DNA from: Amycolatopsis sp. A133
Lineage (GTDB): Bacteria > Actinomycetota > Actinomycetes > Mycobacteriales > Pseudonocardiaceae
NCBI RefSeq assembly: GCF_031082405.1
Contig: NZ_JAVHJU010000033.1
Location: 51,362-115,361, forward strand
DNA: 64,000 bases
Reading direction: 5' to 3'
Shown here: positions 16,145-25,612 of the stretch, piece after piece
How the letters are laid out: each line of letters opens with the position of its first letter
Numbering within the stretch: the first letter of the stretch is position 1
Made by a program: the position numbers and the translations under genes
The notes under the pieces: model-generated
The model's input: the letters and a program-made list of their open reading frames with translations, nothing else
Database searches by the model: none
What the model was told of the DNA's origin: nothing

Positions 16145-19100
16145 ATGTCCGAGCCATCCCTCTTCCCAGCGCTGCGTGCGCGCCTGCCCGAGCTCATGCC
16201 GCGTGACGAGCAGCGGCTGCGCCGGCGGCTCGAGGGCGCCCGCAAAGCCCGTGACCGTGACGCCGCCCTCGCGCAGATCTCCGCCGACATCGACAAGGCC
16301 GAGCTGCGCGTGCAGTCGCGGCGCGAGAGCGTGCCCAAGATCGAGTACCCCGAAGAGCTGCCGGTCAGCAGGCTCAAGGACGAGATCGCCGCCGCCATCG
16401 GCAAGCACCAGGTCGTGATCGTCGCGGGGGAGACCGGCTCGGGCAAGACCACCCAGCTGCCGAAGATCTGCCTCGAGCTCGGCCGCGGCATCCGCGGCCA
16501 GATCGGCCACACCCAGCCGCGGCGGCTGGCCGCCCGCACGGTCGCCGACCGGATCGCGAGCGAACTGAAGACCGAGCTCGGCGAGACCGTCGGCTACAAG
16601 GTGCGGTTCACCGACCAGTCCGGGCAGGACACGCTGGTCAAGCTGATGACCGACGGCATCCTGCTCGCCGAGATCCAGACCGACCGGTCGCTGCGCCAGT
16701 ACGACACGCTGATCATCGACGAGGCCCACGAGCGCAGCCTCAACATCGACTTCATCCTCGGCTACCTCAAGCAGCTGCTGCCGCGCCGCCCGGACCTCAA
16801 GGTCATCATCACCTCGGCGACGATCGATCCGGAGCGCTTCTCGAAGCACTTCGACGACGCGCCGATCGTCGAGGTCTCCGGCCGGACCTACCCGGTCGAG
16901 ACGCGCTACCGGCCGCTCGTCGACCCCGACGATCCTGAAGGGGACGACGAGCGCGACCAGACCCAGGGCATCCTCGACGCCGTCGAGGAGCTGTGCGCCG
17001 AAGGGCCCGGCGACATCCTGGTGTTCCTCTCCGGCGAGCGCGAGATCCGCGACACCGCCGACGTCCTCAACCGGGCGAACCTGCGCAACACCGAGGTCCT
17101 GCCGCTGTACGCGCGGCTGTCGGCGGCCGAACAGCACCGCATCTTCCAGTCCCACACCGGACGCCGGGTCGTGCTCGCGACCAACGTCGCCGAGACGTCG
17201 CTGACCGTGCCGGGCATCAAGTACGTCGTCGACCCGGGCACCGCGCGGATCTCGCGCTACAGCCACCGCACGAAGGTGCAGCGGCTGCCGATCGAACCGG
17301 TGTCGCAGGCGTCGGCGAACCAGCGCAAGGGCCGCTGCGGCCGGACGTCGGACGGCATCTGCATCCGGCTGTACTCCGAAGAGGACTTCGAGGCGCGGCC
17401 CGAGTTCACCGATCCCGAGATCCTGCGGACCAACCTCGCCTCGGTCATCCTGCAGATGACGTCGCTGGGCCTCGGCGACATCGCCGCGTTCCCGTTCGTC
17501 GAACCGCCGGACCGCCGCCAGGTCGCCGACGGTGTCGGGCTGCTGCAGGAACTGGGGGCCTTCGACAGCGTCAGCTCCTCGGACCGGCGCCTCACCGACA
17601 TCGGCCGCAAGCTTGCGCAGCTGCCGGTCGACCCGCGGATGGGCCGGATGGTGCTGGAGGCGGCCCGCAACGGCTGCGTCCGCGAAGTCATGATCATCGC
17701 CGCCGCACTGTCCATCCAGGACCCGCGCGAGCGGCCGGCCGAGAAGCAGCAGGCGGCCGACGCCCAGCACGCGCGGTTCGCCGACCCGACGTCGGACTTC
17801 CTCGCCTACCTGAACCTCTGGGAATACGTCGCCGAGCAGCAGAAGGCGTTGTCCGGCAACCAGTTCCGCCGGATGTGCCGCACCGAGTACCTGAACTACC
17901 TGCGCCTGCGCGAGTGGCAGGACATCTTCAGCCAGCTGCGCCAGCTGGCCAAGCCGCTCGGGATCTCGCTGAACACGAACACGGCCCCGGCCGACCCGCA
18001 GCGCGTGCACACGTCGCTGATCGCCGGGCTGCTCTCGCACATCGGGCTCAAGGACCCGGCCAAGGGCGACTACCTGGGCGCTCGCGGCGCCCGGTTCGGC
18101 GTGTTCCCGGGCTCGGCGCTGTTCAAGAAGCAGCCGCGCTGGGTGATGTCGGCGGAGCTGGTCGAGACGTCGCGGCTCTGGGCGCGGGTCAACGCGCGCA
18201 TCGAGCCCGAATGGGTCGAGCCGCTGGCCCAGCACGTCGTGAAGCGGTCGTACTCCGAGCCGCACTGGGAGCGCAAGCAGGGCGCGGTGATGGCGACGGA
18301 GAAGGTGACGCTGTACGGCGTCCCGCTGATCGCCGACCGCCGCGTCAACTACGGCCGGATCGACCCGGAGCTGTCGCGGGCGCTGTTCATCCGGCACGCG
18401 CTGGTCGAGGGGGACTGGCAGACCCGCCACCACTTCTTCGCCGAGAACCGGGCGCTGCTGGAAGAGGTCGAGGACCTCGAAAACCGGGCGCGGCGCCGCG
18501 ACATCCTGGTCGACGACCAGACGCTGTACGAGTTCTACGACGCGCGGGTCCCGGCGGACGTCGTCTCGGTGCGCCACTTCGACAGCTGGTGGAAGAAGGC
18601 GCGCCACACGGACCCCGATCTGCTGTCGTTCGAGAAGTCCATGCTGATCAACGAGTCCGCGGGCGCCGTCCGCGAGGGCGACTACCCGGACTCGTGGACG
18701 CAGGGCACGCAGGTCTTCAAGCTGACCTACCAGTTCGAGCCGGGCGCGGACGCCGACGGCGTCACCGTGCACGTGCCGCTGCCGGTGCTCAACCAGGTGA
18801 CGCCGGACGGGTTCGACTGGCAGGTGCCGGGGCTGCGGGCGGAACTGGTCACGCAGCTGATCAAGTCGCTGCCGAAGGCGTTGCGCCGCAACTTCGTCCC
18901 GGCGCCGGACACGGCCCGTGACGTCCTTTCCCGGGTGTCCCCTTCGGACGGTCCGCTGCTCGAGGTGCTCGGCCGCGAGCTGCGTGCGCTGCGCGGGATC
19001 ACGGTGCCCTACGCGGACTGGGACCTGGCTTCGGTGCCGGACCACCTGAAGATGACGTTCCGGGTGGTCGACGAGCGCGGCAAGCGCGTCGCCGAAGGCA

Positions 19101-20032
19101 AGGACGTCTCGGAGTTGCAGCGGCGGCTGGCCCCGAAGGTCCGCGAGACGATCTCGAAGGCGGCCAACACGCTGGAGAAGGCGGGCCTGACGAAGCCGTC
19201 GTTCGGGAGGCTGCCGCAGGTGTTCTCTTCGCACCAGCGCGGTCACGACGTCAAGGCGTACCCGGCGCTGGTGGACGAGGGCGAGTCGGTGGCCGTGCGG
19301 CTGCTGGACACGCCGGCCCAGCAGGAACACGCGATGTGGGCGGGCACGCGGCGGATGCTGCGGCTGAACCTGAACTCGCCGATGAAGTTCATCACCCGGT
19401 CGCTGTCCAACTCGTCGAAGCTGGTGCTGAACCGCAACCCCCACGGCAGCGTCGCGGCGCTGCTGGAGGACTGCGTCGACTGCGCGGTGGACGCCCTGAT
19501 GACGTCGGCGGGCGGCCCGAAGTGGGACGAGACCGGCTTCAAGGTGCTGCTGGAGCAGATCCGGGCCGGCCTGCACCCGGCGGTGCTGGACGTGCTGACC
19601 GAGGTGGAGAAGATCCTCCGCGCGGCCAACGACGTCGAGGTGCAGCTGTCTTCGTCGCGGGGCCCGGCGGAGTCGCTGGCGGACATCCGGGGCCAGCTCG
19701 CCGGGTTGGTGTACCCGGGGTTCGTCACGGGAACGGGTGCTTCGCGGCTGCGTCACGTGGTCCGCTACCTGCAGGGAATCTCCCGGCGGCTGGAGAAGCT
19801 GCCGTTGGAGCCGACGAGGGATCTTCAGCGCACGGCGGACATCGCGTGGATAACCCGCGAGTACGCCGACGCGCTGGCTTCGCTGCCGCCGGGAACGTCG
19901 TCCCCGGCGCTGCGGGAGGTGCGGTGGATGATCGAGGAGCTGCGGGTTTCGTTCTTCGCGCAGACCTTGGGGACCGCGCATCCGGTGTCGCTGAAGCGGA
20001 TCACGAAAGCCCTGGACGACGCTCTGGCGTGA
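16145..20032 (+). CDS. hrpA: ATP-dependent RNA helicase HrpA (DEAH box)
   Basis: A 1295-residue DEAH-box RNA helicase, the usual length of bacterial HrpA (about 1300). Motif I GETGSGKTT lies near residues 95-103, motif II is IIDEAHERS, motif III is TSATI and motif VI is QRKGRCGRTSDG. The HA2 and OB-fold domains follow, and the long C-terminal region (DUF3418) holds EWVEPLAQHVVKRSYSEPHWERKQG. HrpA unwinds RNA and helps resolve stalled or collided ribosomes in other bacteria. I chose ATG 16145 (MSEPSLFPALRARL); a 25-codon upstream extension looks non-coding. It appears to be a single-gene transcript. Confidence 0.96.
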   Translation: MSEPSLFPALRARLPELMPRDEQRLRRRLEGARKARDRDAALAQISADIDKAELRVQSRRESVPKIEYPEELPVSRLKDEIAAAIGKHQVVIVAGETGSGKTTQLPKICLELGRGIRGQIGHTQPRRLAARTVADRIASELKTELGETVGYKVRFTDQSGQDTLVKLMTDGILLAEIQTDRSLRQYDTLIIDEAHERSLNIDFILGYLKQLLPRRPDLKVIITSATIDPERFSKHFDDAPIVEVSGRTYPVETRYRPLVDPDDPEGDDERDQTQGILDAVEELCAEGPGDILVFLSGEREIRDTADVLNRANLRNTEVLPLYARLSAAEQHRIFQSHTGRRVVLATNVAETSLTVPGIKYVVDPGTARISRYSHRTKVQRLPIEPVSQASANQRKGRCGRTSDGICIRLYSEEDFEARPEFTDPEILRTNLASVILQMTSLGLGDIAAFPFVEPPDRRQVADGVGLLQELGAFDSVSSSDRRLTDIGRKLAQLPVDPRMGRMVLEAARNGCVREVMIIAAALSIQDPRERPAEKQQAADAQHARFADPTSDFLAYLNLWEYVAEQQKALSGNQFRRMCRTEYLNYLRLREWQDIFSQLRQLAKPLGISLNTNTAPADPQRVHTSLIAGLLSHIGLKDPAKGDYLGARGARFGVFPGSALFKKQPRWVMSAELVETSRLWARVNARIEPEWVEPLAQHVVKRSYSEPHWERKQGAVMATEKVTLYGVPLIADRRVNYGRIDPELSRALFIRHALVEGDWQTRHHFFAENRALLEEVEDLENRARRRDILVDDQTLYEFYDARVPADVVSVRHFDSWWKKARHTDPDLLSFEKSMLINESAGAVREGDYPDSWTQGTQVFKLTYQFEPGADADGVTVHVPLPVLNQVTPDGFDWQVPGLRAELVTQLIKSLPKALRRNFVPAPDTARDVLSRVSPSDGPLLEVLGRELRALRGITVPYADWDLASVPDHLKMTFRVVDERGKRVAEGKDVSELQRRLAPKVRETISKAANTLEKAGLTKPSFGRLPQVFSSHQRGHDVKAYPALVDEGESVAVRLLDTPAQQEHAMWAGTRRMLRLNLNSPMKFITRSLSNSSKLVLNRNPHGSVAALLEDCVDCAVDALMTSAGGPKWDETGFKVLLEQIRAGLHPAVLDVLTEVEKILRAANDVEVQLSSSRGPAESLADIRGQLAGLVYPGFVTGTGASRLRHVVRYLQGISRRLEKLPLEPTRDLQRTADIAWITREYADALASLPPGTSSPALREVRWMIEELRVSFFAQTLGTAHPVSLKRITKALDDALA

Positions 20033-20130
20033 CGCCGGTAATGTCCGGCTCCCCACTTCCGGCGGTTGACCGCGTCCCTTCGCGGGTCAAGCCTGGGGCG
20101 GCTGGACAGTCTCTGGGAAAGGACTTTCCG

Positions 20131-21837
20131 ATGTCCTTGGGTGTTTCGTCCGCCAAACGAAGAATTCTCGCCGCCTGCGCCGCGCTCCTCCTGCCGCTCC
20201 TGCTCGCGCCCGCCGCGCATGCCGCCGCGGAGCCGCGGCACCACGTGCCGAATCCGCTGCTCAAGGAGCGGTTCGCCGACGAAGAAGAGGAAGACGGCGA
20301 CGATCCCGCGCTGTCCGCGCTCTGCCAGAGCTACCTCGGCAAGCCGAACCCCTACCGGCCGCTCGCGCCGAACACCGACGTCATCAACGGCGACACCATC
20401 GTGCCGACCGGCAGCCAGACCGGCTGCAGCACCGCCCAGAACGAGACCACCATCGCCGTCAACCCGGAGAACCCGCGCAACATCGTCGCCGGGGCGAACG
20501 ACTACCGGCTCTACAACACCCGCGAGGCCCGCAACGACTCCGGCGGCTTCGCCTACACCTCGTTCGACGGCGGCCGGACCTGGGCGAACGTCCAGCTGCC
20601 GCACCTCGACTACCCGACCGGGGCGGCCGCGCCACTGTCCTACATGGACGCCGCCGGTGATCCCGCCATCGCCTTCGGGCCGCACAACACCGTCTACTAC
20701 GCGACTCTCGTGTTCAGCCGCGCGGAGGTGCCGGACGACCAGCAGCTCGCCAGCGGCATCGCCGTGTCCGTGTCCCACGACGGCGGACGCAGCTTCGGCG
20801 ACCCGGCGATCCTGCACCTCGACGGCGTCACGCCGGCGGGCACGCCGACGCCCACGAACATCTTCAACGACAAGGAGTGGATCGCCGCCGACCCCGTCTC
20901 CGGCGACGTCTACGTGACCTGGACGCAGTTCACCTACGACACGAGCGGCGCGTTCACCGAGTCGCCGATCGTCGTGTCGAAGTCCCGCGACTTCGGCCGG
21001 ACGTGGTCGCCGATGCGCCGGGTTTCGCCGTCGCTGACCGGTTTCCCCGGCGGGATCACGCCGTTCGGCAGCGGCTCGAACCCGGTGGTCACCCGCGACG
21101 GGACGCTCCAGGTCGCGTACGAGACGTCGGTGTGCGCGACGGCCGCGTGCGACCAGCCGGCCGACCACGACGCCGTCGTCGTGGCGACCTCGCGTGACGG
21201 CGGCCGGACCTTCCGGCACACCGAGGTCGCGCTCGACTTCGACTTCCCGGTCGACGAAGACGTCGCCAACAACGCGCTGACCGGCGAAAACTTCCGCGTC
21301 AACAGCTTCCCGCAGCTGACCTACGACCGGCTGACCGACCACCTCTGGGTGACCTGGGCCGACGACCGCAACGGCACCTACCGCGACGGCGAGTCGGTGC
21401 GGACGAACGGCGACGCGTTCTTGAGCGGCTCCGACGGCCGGCACGGCTGGTCGAAGCCGGTGAAGATCGGCACGGGCGCCGACGAGGTGTTCCCCGCGGT
21501 CGCGGCACTGGCCGGGCGGGTCGCGGTCACCTTCTACACGCGCGCCTACGACCCGCGTGGCATCGGGCTCGACTACGCCTACGCCACCGGCTGGGGCGAC
21601 CGCTTGTCCCCGCTGCGCAGGATCACCACGCAGACAGCGAACCCGCAGGTCCAGTTCGTCTCGACCGGCGCGGTGACCGGCAAGGAACTCCAGGGCGTGT
21701 TCATCGGCGACTACACCGCGGCGGCGGTCGGCGCGGACTTCCGGCTGCACCCGTGCTGGACCGACTTCCGCGGCAACCCGGGCCGGACGTTGCCGAACCA
21801 GGACGTCGTGACGCAGACCCTGCCGATGTTCCCGTAG
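20131..21837 (+). CDS. Secreted Asp-box (BNR repeat, sialidase-like) protein
   Basis: A 568-residue exported protein. The signal peptide has basic residues KRR, a hydrophobic stretch AACAALLLPLLLAPAA, and AHA-A as the likely cleavage site near residue 31. Four Asp-box motifs are visible (SFDGGRTW, SHDGGRSF, SRDFGRTW, SRDGGRTF), spaced as in six-bladed propellers of the exo-alpha-sialidase fold. I do not see the full catalytic set of a true sialidase (an N-terminal Arg triad), so a structural or other glycosidase role is possible. ATG 20131 follows GAAAGGA. A strong hairpin and repeats follow the stop. Confidence 0.85.
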   Translation: MSLGVSSAKRRILAACAALLLPLLLAPAAHAAAEPRHHVPNPLLKERFADEEEEDGDDPALSALCQSYLGKPNPYRPLAPNTDVINGDTIVPTGSQTGCSTAQNETTIAVNPENPRNIVAGANDYRLYNTREARNDSGGFAYTSFDGGRTWANVQLPHLDYPTGAAAPLSYMDAAGDPAIAFGPHNTVYYATLVFSRAEVPDDQQLASGIAVSVSHDGGRSFGDPAILHLDGVTPAGTPTPTNIFNDKEWIAADPVSGDVYVTWTQFTYDTSGAFTESPIVVSKSRDFGRTWSPMRRVSPSLTGFPGGITPFGSGSNPVVTRDGTLQVAYETSVCATAACDQPADHDAVVVATSRDGGRTFRHTEVALDFDFPVDEDVANNALTGENFRVNSFPQLTYDRLTDHLWVTWADDRNGTYRDGESVRTNGDAFLSGSDGRHGWSKPVKIGTGADEVFPAVAALAGRVAVTFYTRAYDPRGIGLDYAYATGWGDRLSPLRRITTQTANPQVQFVSTGAVTGKELQGVFIGDYTAAAVGADFRLHPCWTDFRGNPGRTLPNQDVVTQTLPMFP

Positions 21838-21850
21838 TGCCGCGAGCCGC

Positions 21851-21882
21851 GGCGGCCGCTCCGGGGGCATGGGGCGGCCGCC
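21851..21882. terminator. Terminator hairpin between convergent genes
   Basis: GGCGGCCGC (21851-21859) pairs with GCGGCCGCC (21874-21882) over a 14-nt loop, 13 bp after the stop of the Asp-box protein gene. It may serve transcripts from either side. Confidence 0.65.
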
Positions 21883-21900
21883 ACGGCATGCCTGGGGGGT

Positions 21901-22056
21901 CGGCTCGCGTGATTGGGGCCGGGACTCGTGTGATTGGGGCCGGATCTCGCGTGATTGGGGCCGGGTCTTGCGTGATTGGGGCCGGATCTCGCGTGATTGG
22001 AGGGGCATCTCGCGTGATTGGGGAGGCATCTCGCGTGATTGGCGGGGTATCTCGGG
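21901..22056. repeat. 21-bp tandem repeat array, family C, copy 1
   Basis: Seven complete 21-bp units from 21901 and a partial eighth run directly into the stop codon (22057-22059) of the convergent polymerase gene. The typical unit is ATCTCGCGTGATTGGGGCCG with variants ending GGAGGGGC. The period is exactly seven codons, so open frames across it encode heptad-like peptides (SRVIGAG repeated) that look spurious. The same unit family is at 55804-55940 in the opposite orientation, and a diverged form is at 63872-63928. Confidence 0.92.
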
Positions 22057-23745
22057 TTACTTGGCGTCGGCGTAGGTGTCTACTGCTGCGGTTTGCATCG
22101 GGAAGCGGACCGGGCAGGCCGGGCCGAACAACATCCGGGCCGCTTCCGTCACCGAGTCCGTGATGGCGGCGGACACCTGGGACGCCAGGGCGGCCGGGGT
22201 GTGGACGATGACCTCGTCGTGCTGGAAGAAGACCAGGTGGGCCGGTGCGGGGAGGCGGGAGCGCAGCGTCGCGAGCATCACCGCCGTCATGTCCGCCGCG
22301 CTCGCCTGGACCACGAAGTTGCGGGTGAACCGGCCCCAGCCGCGCGAGGCCCGGCGGGCCTTCAGCTCCGCCGCTTCGTCCGACGCCAGCCCGCCGGTCA
22401 ACGCGCGCCAGGCCGCCGAGGGCGCCGGGGACGTCCGGCCCAGCCGGGAGCGGACGCGCTCGCCGCGCTCACCCGCCTGCGCCGCGTGCTCCACATAGGA
22501 CACCGCGTCCGGGAAACGCTGCCGCAGCAGGCCGAGCAGCGGGCCCGCTTCGCCGGACGTGCCCCCGTACATCGCCGAAAGCATCGCGATCTTCGCCCGG
22601 GCGCGGTCGTCGCGGTCGTCGTCGGCGGCCGGCACCCATCGGCCGCCGGAGAACAGCGCCTCGCCCAGCCGCGCGTACAGGTCCGTGGCCGCCGCGACGT
22701 CGGCCAGCCGCCGGTCACCCGACAACGCCGTGAGCACCCGCGGCTCCAGCTGGGCCGCGTCGGCCACCACCAGCTTCCAGCCCGGGTCCGCGCGGACGCA
22801 CGTCCGCAGCACCTTCGGGATCTGCAGCGCCCCGCCTCCGCGGCTGGCCCACCGCCCCGACACGACCCCGCCGACGACGTAGTGCGGGCGGAACCGGCCG
22901 TCGGCGACCCACTCGTCGAGCCACGCCCAGCCGTTCGCGGTGTACAGCCGGGACAGCTCCTTGTACTCCAGCAGCGGCCCGACCGCGGGGTGGTCGATCC
23001 CCTTCAGCAGGTACTTCCGCGCCGCCGGCACCTCGATGCCCTCGCGGGCCAGCGCCCGGACCACGCTCGGCGGCGAGTCCGGGTTCACCGGCCGCCCGCC
23101 GAACGCCGCGCTGATCTTCGCCGCCAGCTCGACCAGTGCTTTCGGCCGCTGCCCGGCGGGCACGCGCGGACCCAGCCGCGCCGCCAGCAGCTCCTCGTGC
23201 ACGTCGGCGCGCCAGGGCAGGCCGTCGGCCGACATCTCCGCCGCGGCCAGCGCGCTCGCCGACTCCGCGGCCAGCAGCAGCCGCATCCGGTCCGGGTGCT
23301 CGGTCGCCGCCACCCGCCGCTCCTGCTCCGCGAGCACGCGCCGGACCGCCGTGACGACCGTCACGCCCTCGGGCAGCGTCGGCACGCGGGTCTCGAACAG
23401 CGTCGGCTGCGCCAGCTCGACGACCGCCGAGTCCGGGGGCGGCTCCTCGCCGTTCGCCCTGGCCCAGGCCGCGCGCAGGCTCCGCGACTGCGTTTCCGCG
23501 CCCTCGTACGCCAGCAGCAGCCCCTCGGCCAGCTCGAGGTCGTAGCAGCGGCGCACCCGCAGCCCGGCCGCCAGCAGCACCGGGTAGGTCGCCTCCACCG
23601 ACGGGAACACCCACCGCGGCGCGTGTGACGCCTCCAGCTCACGGGCCAGCGCCACGAATCCCGCCTCGTCCAGGCCGGACACTGTGTCCGAGGGCGTGTG
23701 CACGGTGAAGCTCGCGTCCTCCTCCCGCCCGGCGATCACCTGCAC
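22057..23745 (-). CDS. Family A DNA polymerase with degenerate exonuclease domain
   Basis: A 562-residue PolA-related protein usually labelled 'bifunctional 3'-5' exonuclease/DNA polymerase'. Polymerase motifs are present: motif A as VADAAQLEPRVL, motif B as RAKIAMLSAMYG, and motif C as QHDEVIVH (Asp510). The 5' nuclease domain of Pol I is absent. The N-terminal region (residues 1-180) lacks the acidic DxE metal ligands of a proofreading nuclease, so it is probably inactive there. Many actinobacteria carry this protein next to a normal polA; a repair role is inferred. It starts at GTG 23745. Confidence 0.88.
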   Translation of the reverse strand: MQVIAGREEDASFTVHTPSDTVSGLDEAGFVALARELEASHAPRWVFPSVEATYPVLLAAGLRVRRCYDLELAEGLLLAYEGAETQSRSLRAAWARANGEEPPPDSAVVELAQPTLFETRVPTLPEGVTVVTAVRRVLAEQERRVAATEHPDRMRLLLAAESASALAAAEMSADGLPWRADVHEELLAARLGPRVPAGQRPKALVELAAKISAAFGGRPVNPDSPPSVVRALAREGIEVPAARKYLLKGIDHPAVGPLLEYKELSRLYTANGWAWLDEWVADGRFRPHYVVGGVVSGRWASRGGGALQIPKVLRTCVRADPGWKLVVADAAQLEPRVLTALSGDRRLADVAAATDLYARLGEALFSGGRWVPAADDDRDDRARAKIAMLSAMYGGTSGEAGPLLGLLRQRFPDAVSYVEHAAQAGERGERVRSRLGRTSPAPSAAWRALTGGLASDEAAELKARRASRGWGRFTRNFVVQASAADMTAVMLATLRSRLPAPAHLVFFQHDEVIVHTPAALASQVSAAITDSVTEAARMLFGPACPVRFPMQTAAVDTYADAK

Positions 23746-23843
23746 CCCGACATCATGCCGACCACCACCGACAATTTCGGGGCGCGGGTGTCACTGCCGG
23801 TTTCCGCCCGCTCGCGGGCTGGTGCGTTCGGCCTACGGTTGGT

Positions 23844-23857
23844 TTACTCTCCAGTAG
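23844..23857. promoter_or_regulatory. Short palindrome upstream of the acyl-CoA synthetase gene
   Basis: TTACT-CTCC-AGTAG is a near-palindrome 67-80 bp before the acyl-CoA synthetase start. TTACT-N4-AGTAA-like sites precede many actinobacterial lipid genes controlled by TetR-type repressors. No regulator gene is adjacent. Confidence 0.35.
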
Positions 23858-23923
23858 CTCCCATACCGCCGGTACGCCCGCCGTCGGCGTGGGCTCTCTT
23901 CCCGCAGCAACGGAGGTGCCTGG

Positions 23924-25558
23924 ATGAGCCTGGTCGAGCTGGCCACGACGGTGGCGGACAAGGTGACCGAGACGGTGCGCAGCGTCGACGTGATGCGGCG
24001 AGCGGGCCTGGTTCCGTTCCCCCGGCTCGACGAGGGCGTCCGCTCGCTGGTCGCGCTGCGGAAGTTCGGCCCGTTCGCCGGCGCCAACCACATCTCCGCC
24101 CGCCGCGACCCGGCCGCCGTCGGCATCGTCGACGAGCTCGGCCCGCTCACCTACAAGCAGCTCGACGACCAGTCGAACGCGCTGGCCAGGGCCTGGTCCG
24201 AGCGCGGCATCCAGCCCGGCCAGGTCGTCGCGGCGCTCTGCCGCGACCACCGCGGCCTGGTCCTCACGATGGCCGCGTCGGGCAAGCTCGGCGTCCGCCT
24301 GCTGCTGATGAACACCGGCTTCGCGAAGCCGCAGCTGGCCGACGTCGCCAAGCGCGAAGGCGTCACCGCGCTCGTTTACGACCAGGAGTTCACCGGCCTG
24401 CTCGACGCGATCCCGGACGGCGTCGAGCGCTACCTCGCCTGGGTCGACCCGGGCGCCGACCTGACCGACCGGACCGTCCCGGTGCTCGACGAGATCATCG
24501 CCGGCACCGACGACCGGCCGTGGCCCGCGCCGGCCAAGCCGGGCGGTTTTGTGCTGCTGACCAGCGGCACCACCGGCACGCCGAAGGGCGCGCCGCGGCC
24601 GCACACCTCGGCGCTGGCGTCGGCGCAGTTCCTCGACCGGATCCCGCTGCGCTCGAACGAAGCCACCTACATGGGCGCCCCGCTGTTCCACGGCACCGGC
24701 CTCTCGCAGTTCATCCTGTCCTTCGCGCTCGGCTCGAAGGTCGTCATGCGGCGCAAGTTCAGCCCCGAAGAGGCGCTGCGCGGCGTCGCCGAGCACAAGT
24801 GCACCGCGCTCGTGCTGGTGCCGACCATGCTGCAGCGCATCGTCGACCTGCCGAAGGAGGTCCGGCAGCAGTACGACACGTCCGCGCTGCGGATCATCTT
24901 CGTCGCCGGCTCGGCGCTGTCGCCGGACCTGGGCAACCGGGCCAACGAGGCGTTCGGCCCGGTCGTGCACAACCTCTACGGCTCGACCGAGGTCGCGGTG
25001 GCGACGGTCGCGACGCCGGAGGACTGGACGAAGGCCCCGGGCACGGTCGGCCGCGCCCCGGTCGGCTGCAAGGTGGCGCTGTACGACAAAAAGGGCCGCA
25101 AGATCACCGAACCCCACGTGACCGGCCGCGTGTTCGTCGGCAGCGGGCTCAGCTTCGGCGGCTACACCGACGGCCGCCACAAGGAGATCATCGACGGCCT
25201 GCTCTCCAGCGGCGACGTCGGCCACTTCGACGAAGACGGCCTGCTGTTCATCGACGGCCGCGACGACGAGATGATCGTCTCCGGCGGCGAGAACGTGTTC
25301 CCGATCGAGGTGGAGAACCTGCTGGTCGAGCGCGAAGACGTGCTCGAGGCGGCGGTGATCGGGGTGCAGGACCCGGAGTTCGGGCAGCGGCTGAAGGCCT
25401 TCGTGGTCCGGGCCGACGGGGCGGACCTCGACGCCGACGAGGTCCGCGACTACGTCAAGGCGAACCTGGCCCGCTACAAGGTGCCGCGGGACGTCGAGTT
25501 CCTGGACGAGCTGCCCCGCAACGCAACCGGGAAGGTGCTGCGCACCAAGTTGCGGTGA
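23924..25558 (+). CDS. Fatty-acyl-CoA synthetase (FadD2-like)
   Basis: A 544-residue AMP-forming acyl-CoA ligase that activates a fatty acid to its CoA thioester. The AMP-binding P-loop LLTSGTTGTPKGAPRPH is near residues 207-223, A5 motif NLYGSTE near 350, A7 SSGDVGHFDEDGLLFIDGRDD near 427-447, and the adenylation lysine is in NATGKVLRTKLR at the C-terminus. Overall layout, with a long N-terminal region before the core, resembles mycobacterial FadD2 more than FadD6/FadD17. It starts at ATG 23924 and appears monocistronic; a hairpin lies just after the stop. Chain-length preference cannot be told. Confidence 0.9.
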   Translation: MSLVELATTVADKVTETVRSVDVMRRAGLVPFPRLDEGVRSLVALRKFGPFAGANHISARRDPAAVGIVDELGPLTYKQLDDQSNALARAWSERGIQPGQVVAALCRDHRGLVLTMAASGKLGVRLLLMNTGFAKPQLADVAKREGVTALVYDQEFTGLLDAIPDGVERYLAWVDPGADLTDRTVPVLDEIIAGTDDRPWPAPAKPGGFVLLTSGTTGTPKGAPRPHTSALASAQFLDRIPLRSNEATYMGAPLFHGTGLSQFILSFALGSKVVMRRKFSPEEALRGVAEHKCTALVLVPTMLQRIVDLPKEVRQQYDTSALRIIFVAGSALSPDLGNRANEAFGPVVHNLYGSTEVAVATVATPEDWTKAPGTVGRAPVGCKVALYDKKGRKITEPHVTGRVFVGSGLSFGGYTDGRHKEIIDGLLSSGDVGHFDEDGLLFIDGRDDEMIVSGGENVFPIEVENLLVEREDVLEAAVIGVQDPEFGQRLKAFVVRADGADLDADEVRDYVKANLARYKVPRDVEFLDELPRNATGKVLRTKLR

Positions 25559-25561
25559 CGA

Positions 25562-25606
25562 CCGAGGCTTCGCCTCGGGCCGGGGGCTTCGCCACCCGGA
25601 CCCCCG
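25562..25606. terminator. Double hairpin between convergent genes
   Basis: CCGAGGC-TTC-GCCTCGG (25562-25578) is a perfect 7-bp stem. A second stem CGGGGG (25581-25586) / CCCCCG (25601-25606) follows. They fill the gap between the acyl-CoA synthetase stop and the stop of the small minus-strand gene. Confidence 0.75.
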
Positions 25607-25612
25607 AAAGCG

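Noticed and set aside
16118..20056. Very long minus-strand open frame opposite hrpA
   Set aside because: An antisense shadow created by high GC at third codon positions; hrpA has all helicase motifs.
21901..22056. CRISPR-like array
   Set aside because: Units are contiguous 21-bp tandem repeats with no unique spacers and no cas genes nearby.
21753..22163. Plus-strand open frame with repeated SRVIGAG heptads
   Set aside because: The rhythm comes from the 21-bp DNA repeat; there is no start signal and the frame runs into the polymerase gene on the other strand.
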